In this document: positions 1-9,236 of the stretch, piece after piece
Position numbering within the stretch: the first letter of the stretch is position 1
Layout of the letters: every line of letters begins with the position of its first letter
Assembly (NCBI GenBank): GCA_964569295.1
Contig: CAZMVU010000054.1
Coordinates: forward strand, 1 to 24,695
DNA: 24,695 nt
Origin: CAZMVU01 sp964569295
GTDB lineage: Bacteria > Hydrogenedentota > Hydrogenedentia > Hydrogenedentales > JAGMZX01
Direction: 5' to 3'
The notes under the pieces: generated by a model
Databases searched by the model: none
Told to the model about the DNA's origin: nothing
Seen by the model: only the letters and a program-made list of their open reading frames with translations
Translations under genes and position numbers: made by a program

Positions 1-164
1 GTTATTCGGGCACCTTGTGTAAGCTTTAGCACGGCTGTTTCTTAGGGCCAACGGCGCTCCGGAAACACGCCCAAGCCCCTAATCCCAAGCCGCCCCGAAC
101 CCCCGAACCAACAACCGGGGAACACGCCATTCGATCCTTGGGTTGTGGGCGCAGCCCACGTTAG
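1..164 (+). repeat. ~204-bp hairpin repeat, copy 1 (left end cut by the window)
   Basis: This stretch matches positions 6800-6963 closely and, in reverse complement, the repeat at 10990-11192. It starts inside the element, so the left-end hairpin is missing. The right end carries the hairpin GTGGGC-GCA-GCCCAC and finishes in GTTAG. No credible gene lies in it; open frames crossing it are by-products of its GC content. It ends about 20 bases before the promoter of the glycosidase gene. Confidence 0.9.
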
Positions 165-186
165 ACCGCAGGACACCAAGAGGGAA

Positions 187-215
187 TTGACGCTGAGGCG
201 CCGTAGTCTTACCAT
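187..215 (+). promoter_or_regulatory. Sigma-70-type promoter of the glycosidase gene
   Basis: A -35 box TTGACG (187-192) and a -10 box TACCAT (210-215) are separated by exactly 17 bases. The predicted start point near 222 leaves a leader of about 23 bases that contains the ribosome binding site GGAGGG (232-237). The promoter lies just downstream of repeat copy 1 and outside it. Confidence 0.6.
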
Positions 216-244
216 GACCGCACTGCCGAATGGAGGGTTTTGCC

Positions 245-2461
245 ATGCGCTTCGCTGTCTTCATCACCTTGGTGCTTTCGTGCTTCGCCGCGCGGGGAGA
301 ATACCCGCCGGATGTTCTTTGGGACTCGCCCAGTGCGGGGCCCGAGGGTTCGATGCCCCTGGGCAATGGGGACATCGGCCTCAACCTATGGGTGGAAGAA
401 GGCGGCGACCTGCTCTTCTATATCTCGAAGACCGATGCCTGGAGTGAGAATGCGCGGCTGCTCAAGCTCGGACGGGTACGCGTGTCTTTCACCCCGAACC
501 CGTTTATGACGGAAGCCAATTTCCAGCAGGTACTCGTTACCAAGGAAGGCAGGGTGCGCATTGCCGCTGGACCGGCCGACGCCCGGCTCACGGTGGAGGT
601 GTGGGTAGACGCGAACTACCCGGCCGTGCGGTTGCACGCAGAAAGCAACGCCCCTGTCGAGATGCGGGTCGCGGTTGAGTCGTGGCGCACCGAACCGCGT
701 GAGCTGCGCGACGAAGAACGCCACAGCGCCTACGGTCTCGTGAGTTCGCCCGCGCCTATCGTGGTCGAAGCCGACACCTTCGTGAAAGACGGGGCCAGCG
801 GCGTCCTCTGGTACCACCGGAATGAGCGGTCGATCTACGACCTCGTCATGCGGAAGCAGGAGGTGGGCGCGTGGCTTTCCCAGGGCAACGATCCCCTGCT
901 GCACCGGACCTTTGGCGCGCTGGTACGCGGGCCGGGGCTCACGCGCCTGGATGACACGACCCTGACTGCGGCGCCGGCGAAGGCGCATGACATGGCGGTA
1001 TATGCGCACACCGCCCAAACGGGAACCGCAGCCACCTGGCGCCGACAGATTGAAGCCCTGGCAGAAACGGACACGGCCGGCTACGCGGGGCGCCGCGAAG
1101 CCCACACCGCGTGGTGGCGCGCATTCTGGGATCGAAGCCACATACGCCTCGGCGGCGACGCGCCGGACTCCGTGGGGCGAGGCTATGCCCTCCAACGCTA
1201 CATGTCCGCGTGTGCCGGGCGTGGCGCATTTCCCATCAAATTCAACGGGTCGCTCTTCACCGTGGACGCGGTGGTCGACGGTAAACCGGTCGATGCCGAC
1301 TACCGCCGCTGGGGCGGCCCGTACTGGTTCCAGAACACGCGCCTGGTCTACTGGCCCATGCTCGCTTCGGGCGACCACGCCATGATGCGGCCACTATTTA
1401 ACATGTACAAGGACGCCCTGCCCTTCGCGCGGGCGCGCACAGAAATCTACTTCGACCACCCGGGCGCCTTCTTCCCGGAGACCATGTACTTCTGGGGCGC
1501 CTACACCGTAGACAACTACGGGTGGGACCGCACGCCGGAACTCGCCAAAGGCGTCACGGAGAACCGCTACATTCGGTACCACTACGACGGCATGCTCGAG
1601 TTGGCGATGCTCCTGCTCGAACACCACCGTTACACCGGTGACGATGCCTACTTCCTCGAACAGGGGCTGCCACTGGTAGACGCCTTCGTGACCTTCTATT
1701 TCGAGCATTACCCACGCAATGACGATGGCGCCCTGCGCATAACCCCCTCGCAGGCGCTCGAGACGTGGTGGGACGCCACAAACCCCGCGCCGCCCATCGC
1801 CGGGCTCATGCGCGTGCTCGACGGCCTCATCGCGCTGCCGGCCCACCTCGTGGACGAGGAAGCGCGCAAACGGTACACCCAATGGCGCGCCGCCCTGCCG
1901 CCGCTCCCGAAGGAGACGCGAGATGGTGAGACCGTCCTTGCGCCCGCAGAGGAACTGCCGCCGAAGCCCACCAATTCGGAGAACCCCGAGCTCTATGCCA
2001 TTTTCCCTTACCGTTTGTTCGGTGTCAGCCGGGAAGACCTCGAGCTCGCGCGGCGGACCTTCAAGCAGCGCCGGGTGAAGGGCCATACGGGCTGGCGTCA
2101 GGATGAAACCCAGGCGGCCATCCTGGGTCTCACCGATACCGCCGCCGGCATGCTGACCGAGCGCTCGCGTTTGAAGCACGAGGGCAGCCGGTTCCCCGCT
2201 TTCTGGGGGCCGAACTTCGACTGGATACCCGACCAGGACCACGGCGGCAACCTGGTCATGGCGTTGCAGACCATGCTCATGCAGACCGGCGGCGACACCA
2301 TCCTGCTGTTTCCCGCGTGGCCCCCGGCGTGGGACGTGGAATTCAAGCTGCACGCGCCCGGGCAGACCGTCGTGCGTGGTGTCTACCGTGACGGCGCACT
2401 CGAATCCCTCGAGGTTACCCCCCCGGAACGCAGGGAGGATGTGCAGGTGCTGTTGCACTGA
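245..2461 (+). CDS. Secreted DUF5703-type glycoside-hydrolase-like protein
   Basis: The 738-residue product begins with a signal peptide (MRFAVFITLVLSCFAARG) and is probably exported. The N-terminal region, with PLGNGDIGLN and FYISKTDAWSEN near residues 40-75, resembles DUF5703, a domain found at the front of proteins related to the (alpha/alpha)6 glycosidases of the GH95/GH65 type. The middle (about 300-560) has the aromatic-rich helical look of such a barrel, and the C-terminal part a beta-rich look. A role in cleaving a polysaccharide or glycan outside the cytoplasm is inferred; substrate and catalytic acids cannot be named. The start at 245 is preferred over the in-frame ATG at 230 because GGAGGG lies 7 bases upstream and the signal peptide starts there. 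The last 152 codons are duplicated at 4023-4481. LSC precedes a possible lipid site, but the lipobox is poor. Confidence 0.85.
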   Translation: MRFAVFITLVLSCFAARGEYPPDVLWDSPSAGPEGSMPLGNGDIGLNLWVEEGGDLLFYISKTDAWSENARLLKLGRVRVSFTPNPFMTEANFQQVLVTKEGRVRIAAGPADARLTVEVWVDANYPAVRLHAESNAPVEMRVAVESWRTEPRELRDEERHSAYGLVSSPAPIVVEADTFVKDGASGVLWYHRNERSIYDLVMRKQEVGAWLSQGNDPLLHRTFGALVRGPGLTRLDDTTLTAAPAKAHDMAVYAHTAQTGTAATWRRQIEALAETDTAGYAGRREAHTAWWRAFWDRSHIRLGGDAPDSVGRGYALQRYMSACAGRGAFPIKFNGSLFTVDAVVDGKPVDADYRRWGGPYWFQNTRLVYWPMLASGDHAMMRPLFNMYKDALPFARARTEIYFDHPGAFFPETMYFWGAYTVDNYGWDRTPELAKGVTENRYIRYHYDGMLELAMLLLEHHRYTGDDAYFLEQGLPLVDAFVTFYFEHYPRNDDGALRITPSQALETWWDATNPAPPIAGLMRVLDGLIALPAHLVDEEARKRYTQWRAALPPLPKETRDGETVLAPAEELPPKPTNSENPELYAIFPYRLFGVSREDLELARRTFKQRRVKGHTGWRQDETQAAILGLTDTAAGMLTERSRLKHEGSRFPAFWGPNFDWIPDQDHGGNLVMALQTMLMQTGGDTILLFPAWPPAWDVEFKLHAPGQTVVRGVYRDGALESLEVTPPERREDVQVLLH

Positions 2462-2544
2462 GGCTGGCCTGTTTCATCGCGTCCACCGAAGTACAACTCG
2501 CCCGCGTCCTGCGCCCCAAATCCCCCGGCCGGCCAAAGAAAAAC
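2003..2544 (+). repeat. Duplicated segment, copy A (3' end of glycosidase gene)
   Basis: These bases match 4023-4564 at a fixed offset of 2020. The first 28 bases differ at several positions that are nearly all synonymous. The remaining 514 bases differ at only four sites (2084, 2125, 2128 and 2527). The match runs through the stop codon and 83 bases of downstream DNA, then ends sharply. Confidence 0.93.
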
Positions 2545-2708
2545 GCGGGAGGGAGATTGAAATATGAGCAGCACCGCAGGATTTCTTATATTTCCGCTTC
2601 GCCATGTTGTTCTTATATTGCGCAGCATTCTGTGGCGAGTTGGCATGGGTAAGCGAGAGAATGGACGGCATGGTCTGCAAATGACGTAGCAAGTGGAGGG
2701 AATGTGTC

Positions 2709-3485
2709 ATGGGCAAAGACAGCACGCAGGATTATGAGCGGTTCATGATGACGGACCGGGTGGATTTTGACTCGTCAAAATATAGGGAGAAGGAGGAGGC
2801 ACTTCGTGCCCACACATCATTGGAATACATTGTGGTGGTTGCGGTGCCGGAAATCTTCGACGAGCGGTTGTTCATTGTCGACGGGAACCACCGGGCAGCG
2901 GCCCACGCAGTTCTCGGCCTGCCCATAAAGGCGATTCTTCTGAATGACCCGGACGATCATCACGCCATCGAGCAGCTTGTCGGGCAGGGCATCGTGGCGG
3001 ACTTTCCGCATGGGAAGTATCTGCGGGGCAAGGAAAGCCTGCAGAGTTTGACCAAGCGGGCGGTAATGGCGTGTATACAGCGTGTGGGGTTCAAGTCGCT
3101 GGAGGAATGCTGTCGTTGCCGGCGTGAATACCTTGAGTCAAGGTTTATCCCTATCAATGACCCCGATCCACACTTTACGCGTACCGGGAGTGCTCGGGGC
3201 GCGCCTCCTGGACACGTAGATTGCGACGGCGACCGCTTGGCGAGCTGGGCGCGAATCGTTCGTGCGGAATTCGCGACGCACGGCGGAGACGCGTTCCCTT
3301 GCTCCTACGAGCGCTTCGCAGACATGTGCGGTGAACCCAAAGCGCGGGGCCAGACCATTACCAAGTGTCTGGAGGAGGCCCGTGTCATTGAGGCACTGGG
3401 CGTGCGGACCGTAGAAACCGGGGAGCACTACCCCGGCGGCAACCCGGTTACGCAGCGGATTTCCTTCTGGCGGCTCGCGCCGTGA
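2709..3485 (+). CDS. ParB/sulfiredoxin-like domain protein of unknown function
   Basis: The 258-residue product has in its N-terminal half a patch typical of the ParB/sulfiredoxin-like nucleotide-binding fold: FIVDGNHRAAAHAVLG, with the DGNHR box at 58-62. Proteins with this box include partition proteins, nucleases and many phage or plasmid accessory proteins. The region from about 160 onward is not recognised; its end (ITKCLEEARVIEALG) could be a winged-helix-like DNA-binding segment, but that is a guess. No membrane segment or signal is seen. GAGGG lies 8 bases before the ATG. The gene sits between the two copies of the glycosidase 3' end, and its codon use is less GC-biased than its neighbours (GATTTT, TCA, ATA and similar), which suggests acquisition from elsewhere. 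It could be inactive cargo. Confidence 0.6.
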   Translation: MGKDSTQDYERFMMTDRVDFDSSKYREKEEALRAHTSLEYIVVVAVPEIFDERLFIVDGNHRAAAHAVLGLPIKAILLNDPDDHHAIEQLVGQGIVADFPHGKYLRGKESLQSLTKRAVMACIQRVGFKSLEECCRCRREYLESRFIPINDPDPHFTRTGSARGAPPGHVDCDGDRLASWARIVRAEFATHGGDAFPCSYERFADMCGEPKARGQTITKCLEEARVIEALGVRTVETGEHYPGGNPVTQRISFWRLAP

Positions 3486-4022
3486 TACGCGACCAACCGG
3501 GCATTGCAAGCAGCCCACTCGGCTGTGTCGAGCCATGGCTGAAAGAAGTGCGTGCCGTTCCTGTCATCATGGCGAGGAGAATCCTCCATGACCGCAGGCC
3601 ATCTTCCAAACCGACGAAGCCATCGCCGAGGGCGGCGAAGGATTTCCTTGTCACACCGTTGCACTGTGTAACGCAACTGCCTTGGTAGCTTGGCTGCCCG
3701 TCTTACGCAGCGAAGAGCGAAGCACAGTCCGCCGGAGGCGGGTAAGCTTTCGAAGACAGGTGCATCACGAAGTGCAACTTCGTGACGAGGCGTGACACCG
3801 CGACACCCGGCAGCCAGTCGATGTCACAAACGCGGTCGTCGGCCGATGTGTCCGGCTTTCTCCTGAACCTCTCCGGTTCCGCGACATGCTGCCGACAATA
3901 GGCGCCGCTTGCAATTATGCATTTCGAATGCAGAATTACAGGCTGGAGTCTGCCCGCACCTCCTTTTCAAACTGCAAAATGGTCCTGCTCTTCACGCCCC
4001 TACCGTGCCTTCACCGGCCGGT
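3486..4022. other. Gene-free stretch with perfect short hairpins
   Basis: No credible gene is seen here. Three perfect palindromes with three-base loops are present: CCGCC-GGA-GGCGG (3729-3741), TCACGAAGT-GCA-ACTTCGTGA (3765-3785) and TGCATT-TCG-AATGCA (3918-3932). The stretch separates the ParB-like gene from the truncated glycosidase copy. Confidence 0.6.
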
Positions 4023-4481
4023 TTTCCCTATCGGCTGTTCGGCGTCGGCAGGGAAGACCTCGAGCTCGCGCGGCGGACCTTCAAGCAGCGCCGGGTGAAG
4101 GGCAATACGGGCTGGCGTCAGGATGAAACCCAGGCGGCCATCCTCGGCCTCACCGATACCGCCGCCGGCATGCTGACCGAGCGCTCGCGTTTGAAGCACG
4201 AGGGCAGCCGGTTCCCCGCTTTCTGGGGGCCGAACTTCGACTGGATACCCGACCAGGACCACGGCGGCAACCTGGTCATGGCGTTGCAGACCATGCTCAT
4301 GCAGACCGGCGGCGACACCATCCTGCTGTTTCCCGCGTGGCCCCCGGCGTGGGACGTGGAATTCAAGCTGCACGCGCCCGGGCAGACCGTCGTGCGTGGT
4401 GTCTACCGTGACGGCGCACTCGAATCCCTCGAGGTTACCCCCCCGGAACGCAGGGAGGATGTGCAGGTGCTGTTGCACTGA
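4023..4481 (+). pseudogene. Truncated C-terminal copy of the glycosidase gene
   Basis: It encodes the last 152 residues of the upstream DUF5703-type protein with two amino-acid changes (Ser to Gly near the start, His to Asn at 4104) and the same stop. The first three quarters of the gene, including signal peptide and N-terminal domain, are absent. The frame can be extended upstream to an ATG at 3909, but that part is unrelated DNA with no ribosome binding site. A functional product is unlikely. It may be the remnant of a second tandem gene or a duplication by recombination. Confidence 0.85.
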
Positions 4482-4564
4482 GGCTGGCCTGTTTCATCGC
4501 GTCCACCGAAGTACAACTCGCCCGCGTCCTGCGCCCCAAATCCCCCGTCCGGCCAAAGAAAAAC
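4023..4564 (+). repeat. Duplicated segment, copy B
   Basis: Partner of 2003-2544. The match continues 83 bases past the stop codon, with one change at 4547. It ends at 4564, where the sequence passes into the leader of the diguanylate cyclase gene. Confidence 0.93.
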
Positions 4565-4584
4565 CACGTCAAGGGCAGAAATAT

Positions 4585-4598
4585 GGGTAGCGTCCCCA
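4585..4598 (+). repeat. GGGTAGCGTCCCCA motif, copy 1
   Basis: The 14-base motif recurs exactly at 11665-11678, both times after an A-rich stretch. It can fold as GGG-TAGCGT-CCC. An in-frame ATG for the downstream gene (4583) overlaps it, one reason for placing the true start further on. Confidence 0.6.
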
Positions 4599-4600
4599 GT

Positions 4601-4629
4601 TTTCTCGCCGGAAGGGCGGGTGGTATGAT
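4601..4629 (+). promoter_or_regulatory. Possible promoter of the diguanylate cyclase gene
   Basis: TATGAT (4624-4629) is a good -10 box. TTTCTC (4601-4606), 17 bases upstream, is a poor -35 box. Transcription would start near 4636, leaving the ATG at 4667 with a leader of about 30 bases. Confidence 0.35.
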
Positions 4630-4666
4630 GCCCGCGAAACCAGATCGGAAAGGAAGCGACGGCCTC

Positions 4667-5695
4667 ATGGTGCGAGCAGGCAAAGCGCGGCTCGGCGGCG
4701 ACTACAAATCGTTACACCGGCGCAATCAGGAATTGTCCCGGCAGGTGGACCAATTGTCCATGCTGCGCGAGATCGGATTGGCGATCAACCGGTCGCTCGA
4801 ACTGAGCCAAACCTTGCCCGACATCGCCACGGTGGTGCAGGGCACCCTCGAGGTGCGGCGCCTGACTATCTTCGAGCTGGATGCAGACACGGGCCGGTTG
4901 CGGCCGATTATCGCCAAGTATGGCAGCGATCTCATCAGTCAGGCGCGGCTGGCGGAGGAGTCGGTGGCCTGCCGGGGCACCCCGTTCGGCGAAGCGCTGG
5001 ACTCGGGCCAGGTCGTGTTTGTCGATCTCGGGCCGGTGCACCAGGTGTATGTGCCGCTCCTGGCGGAATACACGGCGGTGGGCGTGCTGCTGCTCGAGGA
5101 TCAGGCGCACGGGGAACCGTTTCAACAGGCCGATGCGCCGTTTTTCTACCAGCTCGGACTGCAGATCGCGCTGGCCATCAACAACGCCAAGCTTTATGCC
5201 ATGGCCGTCACCGACGGTCTCACGGGCCTGTATGTGCGCCGCTACTTCGATTTGCGCATGCAAGAAGAGTTTGATCAGGCACTACGCTACGCCCGGGGCT
5301 TCTCCTTGCTCATGTTCGACATCGACCACTTCAAGAAGTTCAACGACACCCATGGCCACCAGACGGGCGATGCCGTGTTGCGGCAGTTTGCAGCGCTGCT
5401 GCGTGAGAATACGCGCCGTGCGGACATCTGCTGCCGGTATGGCGGCGAGGAGATGAGCGTGATCCTGCCGGAAACACCGTGTGACGATGCGGCGGCCCTG
5501 GCAGAGAAGCTGCGCAGCCTCATCGCGCAGCATACCTTTATCGGTGCGGAAGAACAGGGACTGCATGTAACCGCGAGCATCGGCGTGGCAGCCTATACCC
5601 AGGGGCAAAAACAGTTCGAGGCGATGGTGCAGGCCGCCGACGCCGCCCTCTACCGGGCGAAAGAAGCCGGCCGCAACCGGGTCGAGCTGGCGTAA
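4667..5695 (+). CDS. GAF-GGDEF diguanylate cyclase
   Basis: This 342-residue protein should make c-di-GMP from two GTP. A short coiled-coil-like N-terminus (15-35) leads into a GAF-like sensor region (about 40-175), then a GGDEF domain (180-342) with DGLTGLYVRRYFD, DIDHFKKFND, the active-site loop GGEEM (259-263) and the family's ASIGVA segment. The inhibitory I-site RxxD is present as RRAD (250-253), five residues before the loop, so product feedback is likely. GGEEM differs from the common GGEEF at the last position, which is not a catalytic residue. No membrane segment is seen, so it is probably cytoplasmic. The start at 4667 fits AGGAAG at 4651-4656 and the promoter at 4601-4629; in-frame ATGs at 4583, 4625 and 4628 are alternatives. 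The TerB-like gene follows after 13 bases. Confidence 0.88.
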   Translation: MVRAGKARLGGDYKSLHRRNQELSRQVDQLSMLREIGLAINRSLELSQTLPDIATVVQGTLEVRRLTIFELDADTGRLRPIIAKYGSDLISQARLAEESVACRGTPFGEALDSGQVVFVDLGPVHQVYVPLLAEYTAVGVLLLEDQAHGEPFQQADAPFFYQLGLQIALAINNAKLYAMAVTDGLTGLYVRRYFDLRMQEEFDQALRYARGFSLLMFDIDHFKKFNDTHGHQTGDAVLRQFAALLRENTRRADICCRYGGEEMSVILPETPCDDAAALAEKLRSLIAQHTFIGAEEQGLHVTASIGVAAYTQGQKQFEAMVQAADAALYRAKEAGRNRVELA

Positions 5696-5708
5696 AGAAG
5701 GAAATGCA

Positions 5709-6170
5709 ATGCTGAAACGTTTTCTGGATATCCTCACGAAACCGCCGGCGCCGGCGCCGCGTGAGGACAGGATGAATTCGGTTCCAATCGCCGTGTGCGT
5801 GGTGTTGCTCGAGGCGGCCATGGCCGACAACGAATTCACCGAGGAGGAACACGGGTACATCACCGAGGTTATGCAGCGGCGTTTCGCCCTGAGCGCGGAC
5901 GAGGCGCAGGAACTTGTGAGCACGGCAGCGGTCGTTCGCGATGACAGCAGGGACCTCTGGCAGTTTACCCACGCCATCAATGAAAACTTCTCACCCGCTG
6001 AAAAGGTGGCACTCCTCGAGGATGTCTGGCGCATTATCTACTCGGACGGTACGCTCGCGGGACATGAGGACTACCTGGCCCATAAGCTGCGCAAGCTCTT
6101 TAACCTGAATCACAAGCTGTTCATCAACGCGAAGCTCAAGGTCCTCGACGAAATCCGCACCGCGGAGTAG
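5709..6170 (+). CDS. TerB-like (tellurite resistance TerB family) protein
   Basis: The 153-residue product looks like an all-helical TerB/DjlA-type domain. Diagnostic patches are VVLLEAAMADNEFTEEE (about 32-48), the second acidic repeat IIYSDGTLAGHED (about 108-120) and the C-terminal HKLRKLFNL. The acidic residues in these two repeats are where the family binds metal ions. The family is linked to stress responses, but single TerB-domain proteins mostly have no known task. AAGGAAA sits before the ATG, and the 13-base gap to the diguanylate cyclase suggests co-transcription. Whether the two proteins work together is not known. Confidence 0.75.
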   Translation: MLKRFLDILTKPPAPAPREDRMNSVPIAVCVVLLEAAMADNEFTEEEHGYITEVMQRRFALSADEAQELVSTAAVVRDDSRDLWQFTHAINENFSPAEKVALLEDVWRIIYSDGTLAGHEDYLAHKLRKLFNLNHKLFINAKLKVLDEIRTAE

Positions 6171-6172
6171 GC

Positions 6173-6191
6173 GGCACGGCGTGGCTGTGCC
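6173..6191. terminator. Possible hairpin between convergent genes
   Basis: GGCACGGC-GTG-GCTGTGCC forms an 8-bp stem with one G-T pair and a three-base loop, between the TerB-like stop and the 3' end of the convergent lipoprotein gene. It has no run of T, so its role as a terminator is uncertain. Confidence 0.3.
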
Positions 6192-6200
6192 CGCCCGTCG

Positions 6201-6716
6201 TCAGCGGTCGGTGCGCTTGCCCGCATCCCCGTCCCATGTGCCGCCCGAACGGAACCGGTAGCGGTAGACTTCCCGCCCCTCCTCGCCGGTAAAGATGTCG
6301 GCCGGTTCGGCGGCGGCCTCGGCGCGGCTTTCCTGGCGCGGACTCTGCATCACCCGGTACGAGTATTCGATGTAGCCGTAGTAGCCGGTGTCGCCGCGCG
6401 CACTCTCATTGATGGACTTCACGTCGAGGGGGTAATAGTCCTCGTAGCGGCGGACCTCCTTGTAATACCGGCCGTGCAACCCCTCCTGCTCGAATTCCAC
6501 CTCGCCCTGCCGCGCCTCGCGGTTGAGGCGATCGAGCTCGGCTTTACCCACATCGGGAAGCTTTTCATAGATGCGATCACTGCGGCTCACATAGCCCTCG
6601 GGCCGCTCCCGGAGCCCCCAGTCCGTCAGCACTTTGTCGGACACCTCGCCCGGCGTACGCTGGCAGCCAAGACCCAACAAGACCGGCAATACGAACAGGC
6701 ATATCCACTTCTTCAC
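6201..6716 (-). CDS. Small predicted lipoprotein of unknown function
   Basis: The 171-residue product begins MKKWICLFVLPVLLGLGC (GTG start read as Met). This looks like a lipoprotein signal with the lipidated Cys at 18, although the -3 residue is Gly rather than the usual Leu. The mature part is hydrophilic and Tyr-rich, with no recognised domain; YEDYYPLDVKSINESARG and YIEYSYRVMQ may form beta-strands. The GTG at 6716 is preferred to the ATG at 6743 because it places the Lys pair at the start of the signal and has AAGGAG (6728-6733) upstream, with a somewhat long 11-base spacing. The promoter was not found; repeat copy 2 begins 44 bases upstream, at 6760. Confidence 0.6.
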   Translation of the reverse strand: MKKWICLFVLPVLLGLGCQRTPGEVSDKVLTDWGLRERPEGYVSRSDRIYEKLPDVGKAELDRLNREARQGEVEFEQEGLHGRYYKEVRRYEDYYPLDVKSINESARGDTGYYGYIEYSYRVMQSPRQESRAEAAAEPADIFTGEEGREVYRYRFRSGGTWDGDAGKRTDR

Positions 6717-6759
6717 GGTTTGATGGTCTCCTTCGCGGCTCATCGAGCCCGCATGTGGT

Positions 6760-6963
6760 GTAGTGCCTTAGGCACTGACTCGTATAAAGAACAACAAGAA
6801 GTTATTCGGGCACCTTGTGTAAGCTCTAGCACGGCTGTTTCTTAGGGCCAACGGCGCTCCGGAAACACGCCCAAGCTCCAAATCCCAAGCCGTCCTGAAC
6901 CACGAACCAACAACCGGGGAACACGCCTTTCGATCCTTGGGTTGTGGGCGCAGCCCACGTTAG
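6760..6963 (+). repeat. ~204-bp hairpin repeat, copy 2 (full length)
   Basis: A complete element. The left end holds AGTGCC-TTA-GGCACT (6762-6776) and the right end holds GTGGGC-GCA-GCCCAC (6944-6958) followed by GTTAG. Copy 1 matches from position 6800 on; copy 3 at 10990-11192 matches end to end in the opposite orientation. No open frame of note, no terminal inverted repeats and no clear target duplication are seen. Confidence 0.9.
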
Positions 6964-7218
6964 TGTTGATCCTGGGAGCATTATAACAGGGTGGCGTGGT
7001 ACGCGCACGGAACAGAACCTGACCAGCGGCCATTGCTGTTGGAGCATTGGTTTTTCGTAGGGCGCAAGGCAAACCCAATCGCCGGCCAGGCAAATGCCAA
7101 CCATGCGCAAGCGGATTTCCGGACCGGCTCCAGGCCGGGCGCAGCGGGTGTGTGGTCGTGCGTAAAGCGTTTTCGCACATCCCTTTACACGGATCTGCCG
7201 ACGCGATGGGCCGGGCGG
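6964..7218. other. Intergenic stretch upstream of the groEL promoter
   Basis: No gene, RNA or clear repeat is recognised in these 255 bases. Short open frames here lack ribosome binding sites. Confidence 0.5.
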
Positions 7219-7247
7219 TTGACACGGGTGTTTTCATATGTTACCCT
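7219..7247 (+). promoter_or_regulatory. Sigma-70-type promoter of groEL
   Basis: A perfect -35 box TTGACA (7219-7224) is followed after 17 bases by TACCCT (7242-7247). Predicted initiation near 7254 puts the CIRCE operator at the very start of the transcript, the usual arrangement for HrcA control. Confidence 0.75.
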
Positions 7248-7256
7248 ATCGTCTTG

Positions 7257-7283
7257 TTAGCACTCAGCACGAAGGAGTGCTAG
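7257..7283 (+). promoter_or_regulatory. CIRCE operator (HrcA binding site)
   Basis: TTAGCACTC, nine bases, then GAGTGCTAG: the classic inverted repeat with its 9-base spacer and only the last base off consensus (GAGTGCTAA). HrcA binds this element and represses chaperone genes until heat or misfolded protein removes it. hrcA itself is not in the window. Confidence 0.95.
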
Positions 7284-7340
7284 CATTATTCCCCCGGGTA
7301 AAAACGTGATCCGTCTATTGAACGGAAGGAGGTTCGAACC

Positions 7341-9023
<1,683 letters not shown>

Positions 9024-9053
9024 GCCTCTGCGCAAGCAGCCCATCGAAAAGAA

Positions 9054-9091
9054 CGCGCCGGCCTTCTATGCGAAGGCCGGCGCGATCTTTT
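9054..9091 (+). terminator. Rho-independent terminator of groEL
   Basis: A 13-bp perfect stem (CGCGCCGGCCTTC with GAAGGCCGGCGCG) around the loop TATGC is followed by ATCTTTT. It begins about 30 bases after the groEL stop. Confidence 0.85.
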
Positions 9092-9236
9092 GATTTCAGG
9101 GAACTACGAATGAAACCACCGGCACACTCCCGATGAAGGAGCATTCTGTGTATTACGGCGGCTGACTCTTTCGTGATGCACTGTCACTTCTGATTCAATT
9201 CGCAGGCTGTCTCCGAAATACCCGCCCCACTCCACG

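Noticed and set aside
3765..3785. Possible integron attC or phage attachment site
   Set aside because: It is a perfect palindrome without the conserved R' core GTTRRRY or bulged bases of attC, and no integrase is nearby.
3909..4481. A 190-codon frame that looks like a separate small gene
   Set aside because: Its last 152 codons are the duplicated 3' end of the upstream glycosidase and the first part is unrelated DNA without a ribosome binding site, so it is described as a truncated copy.
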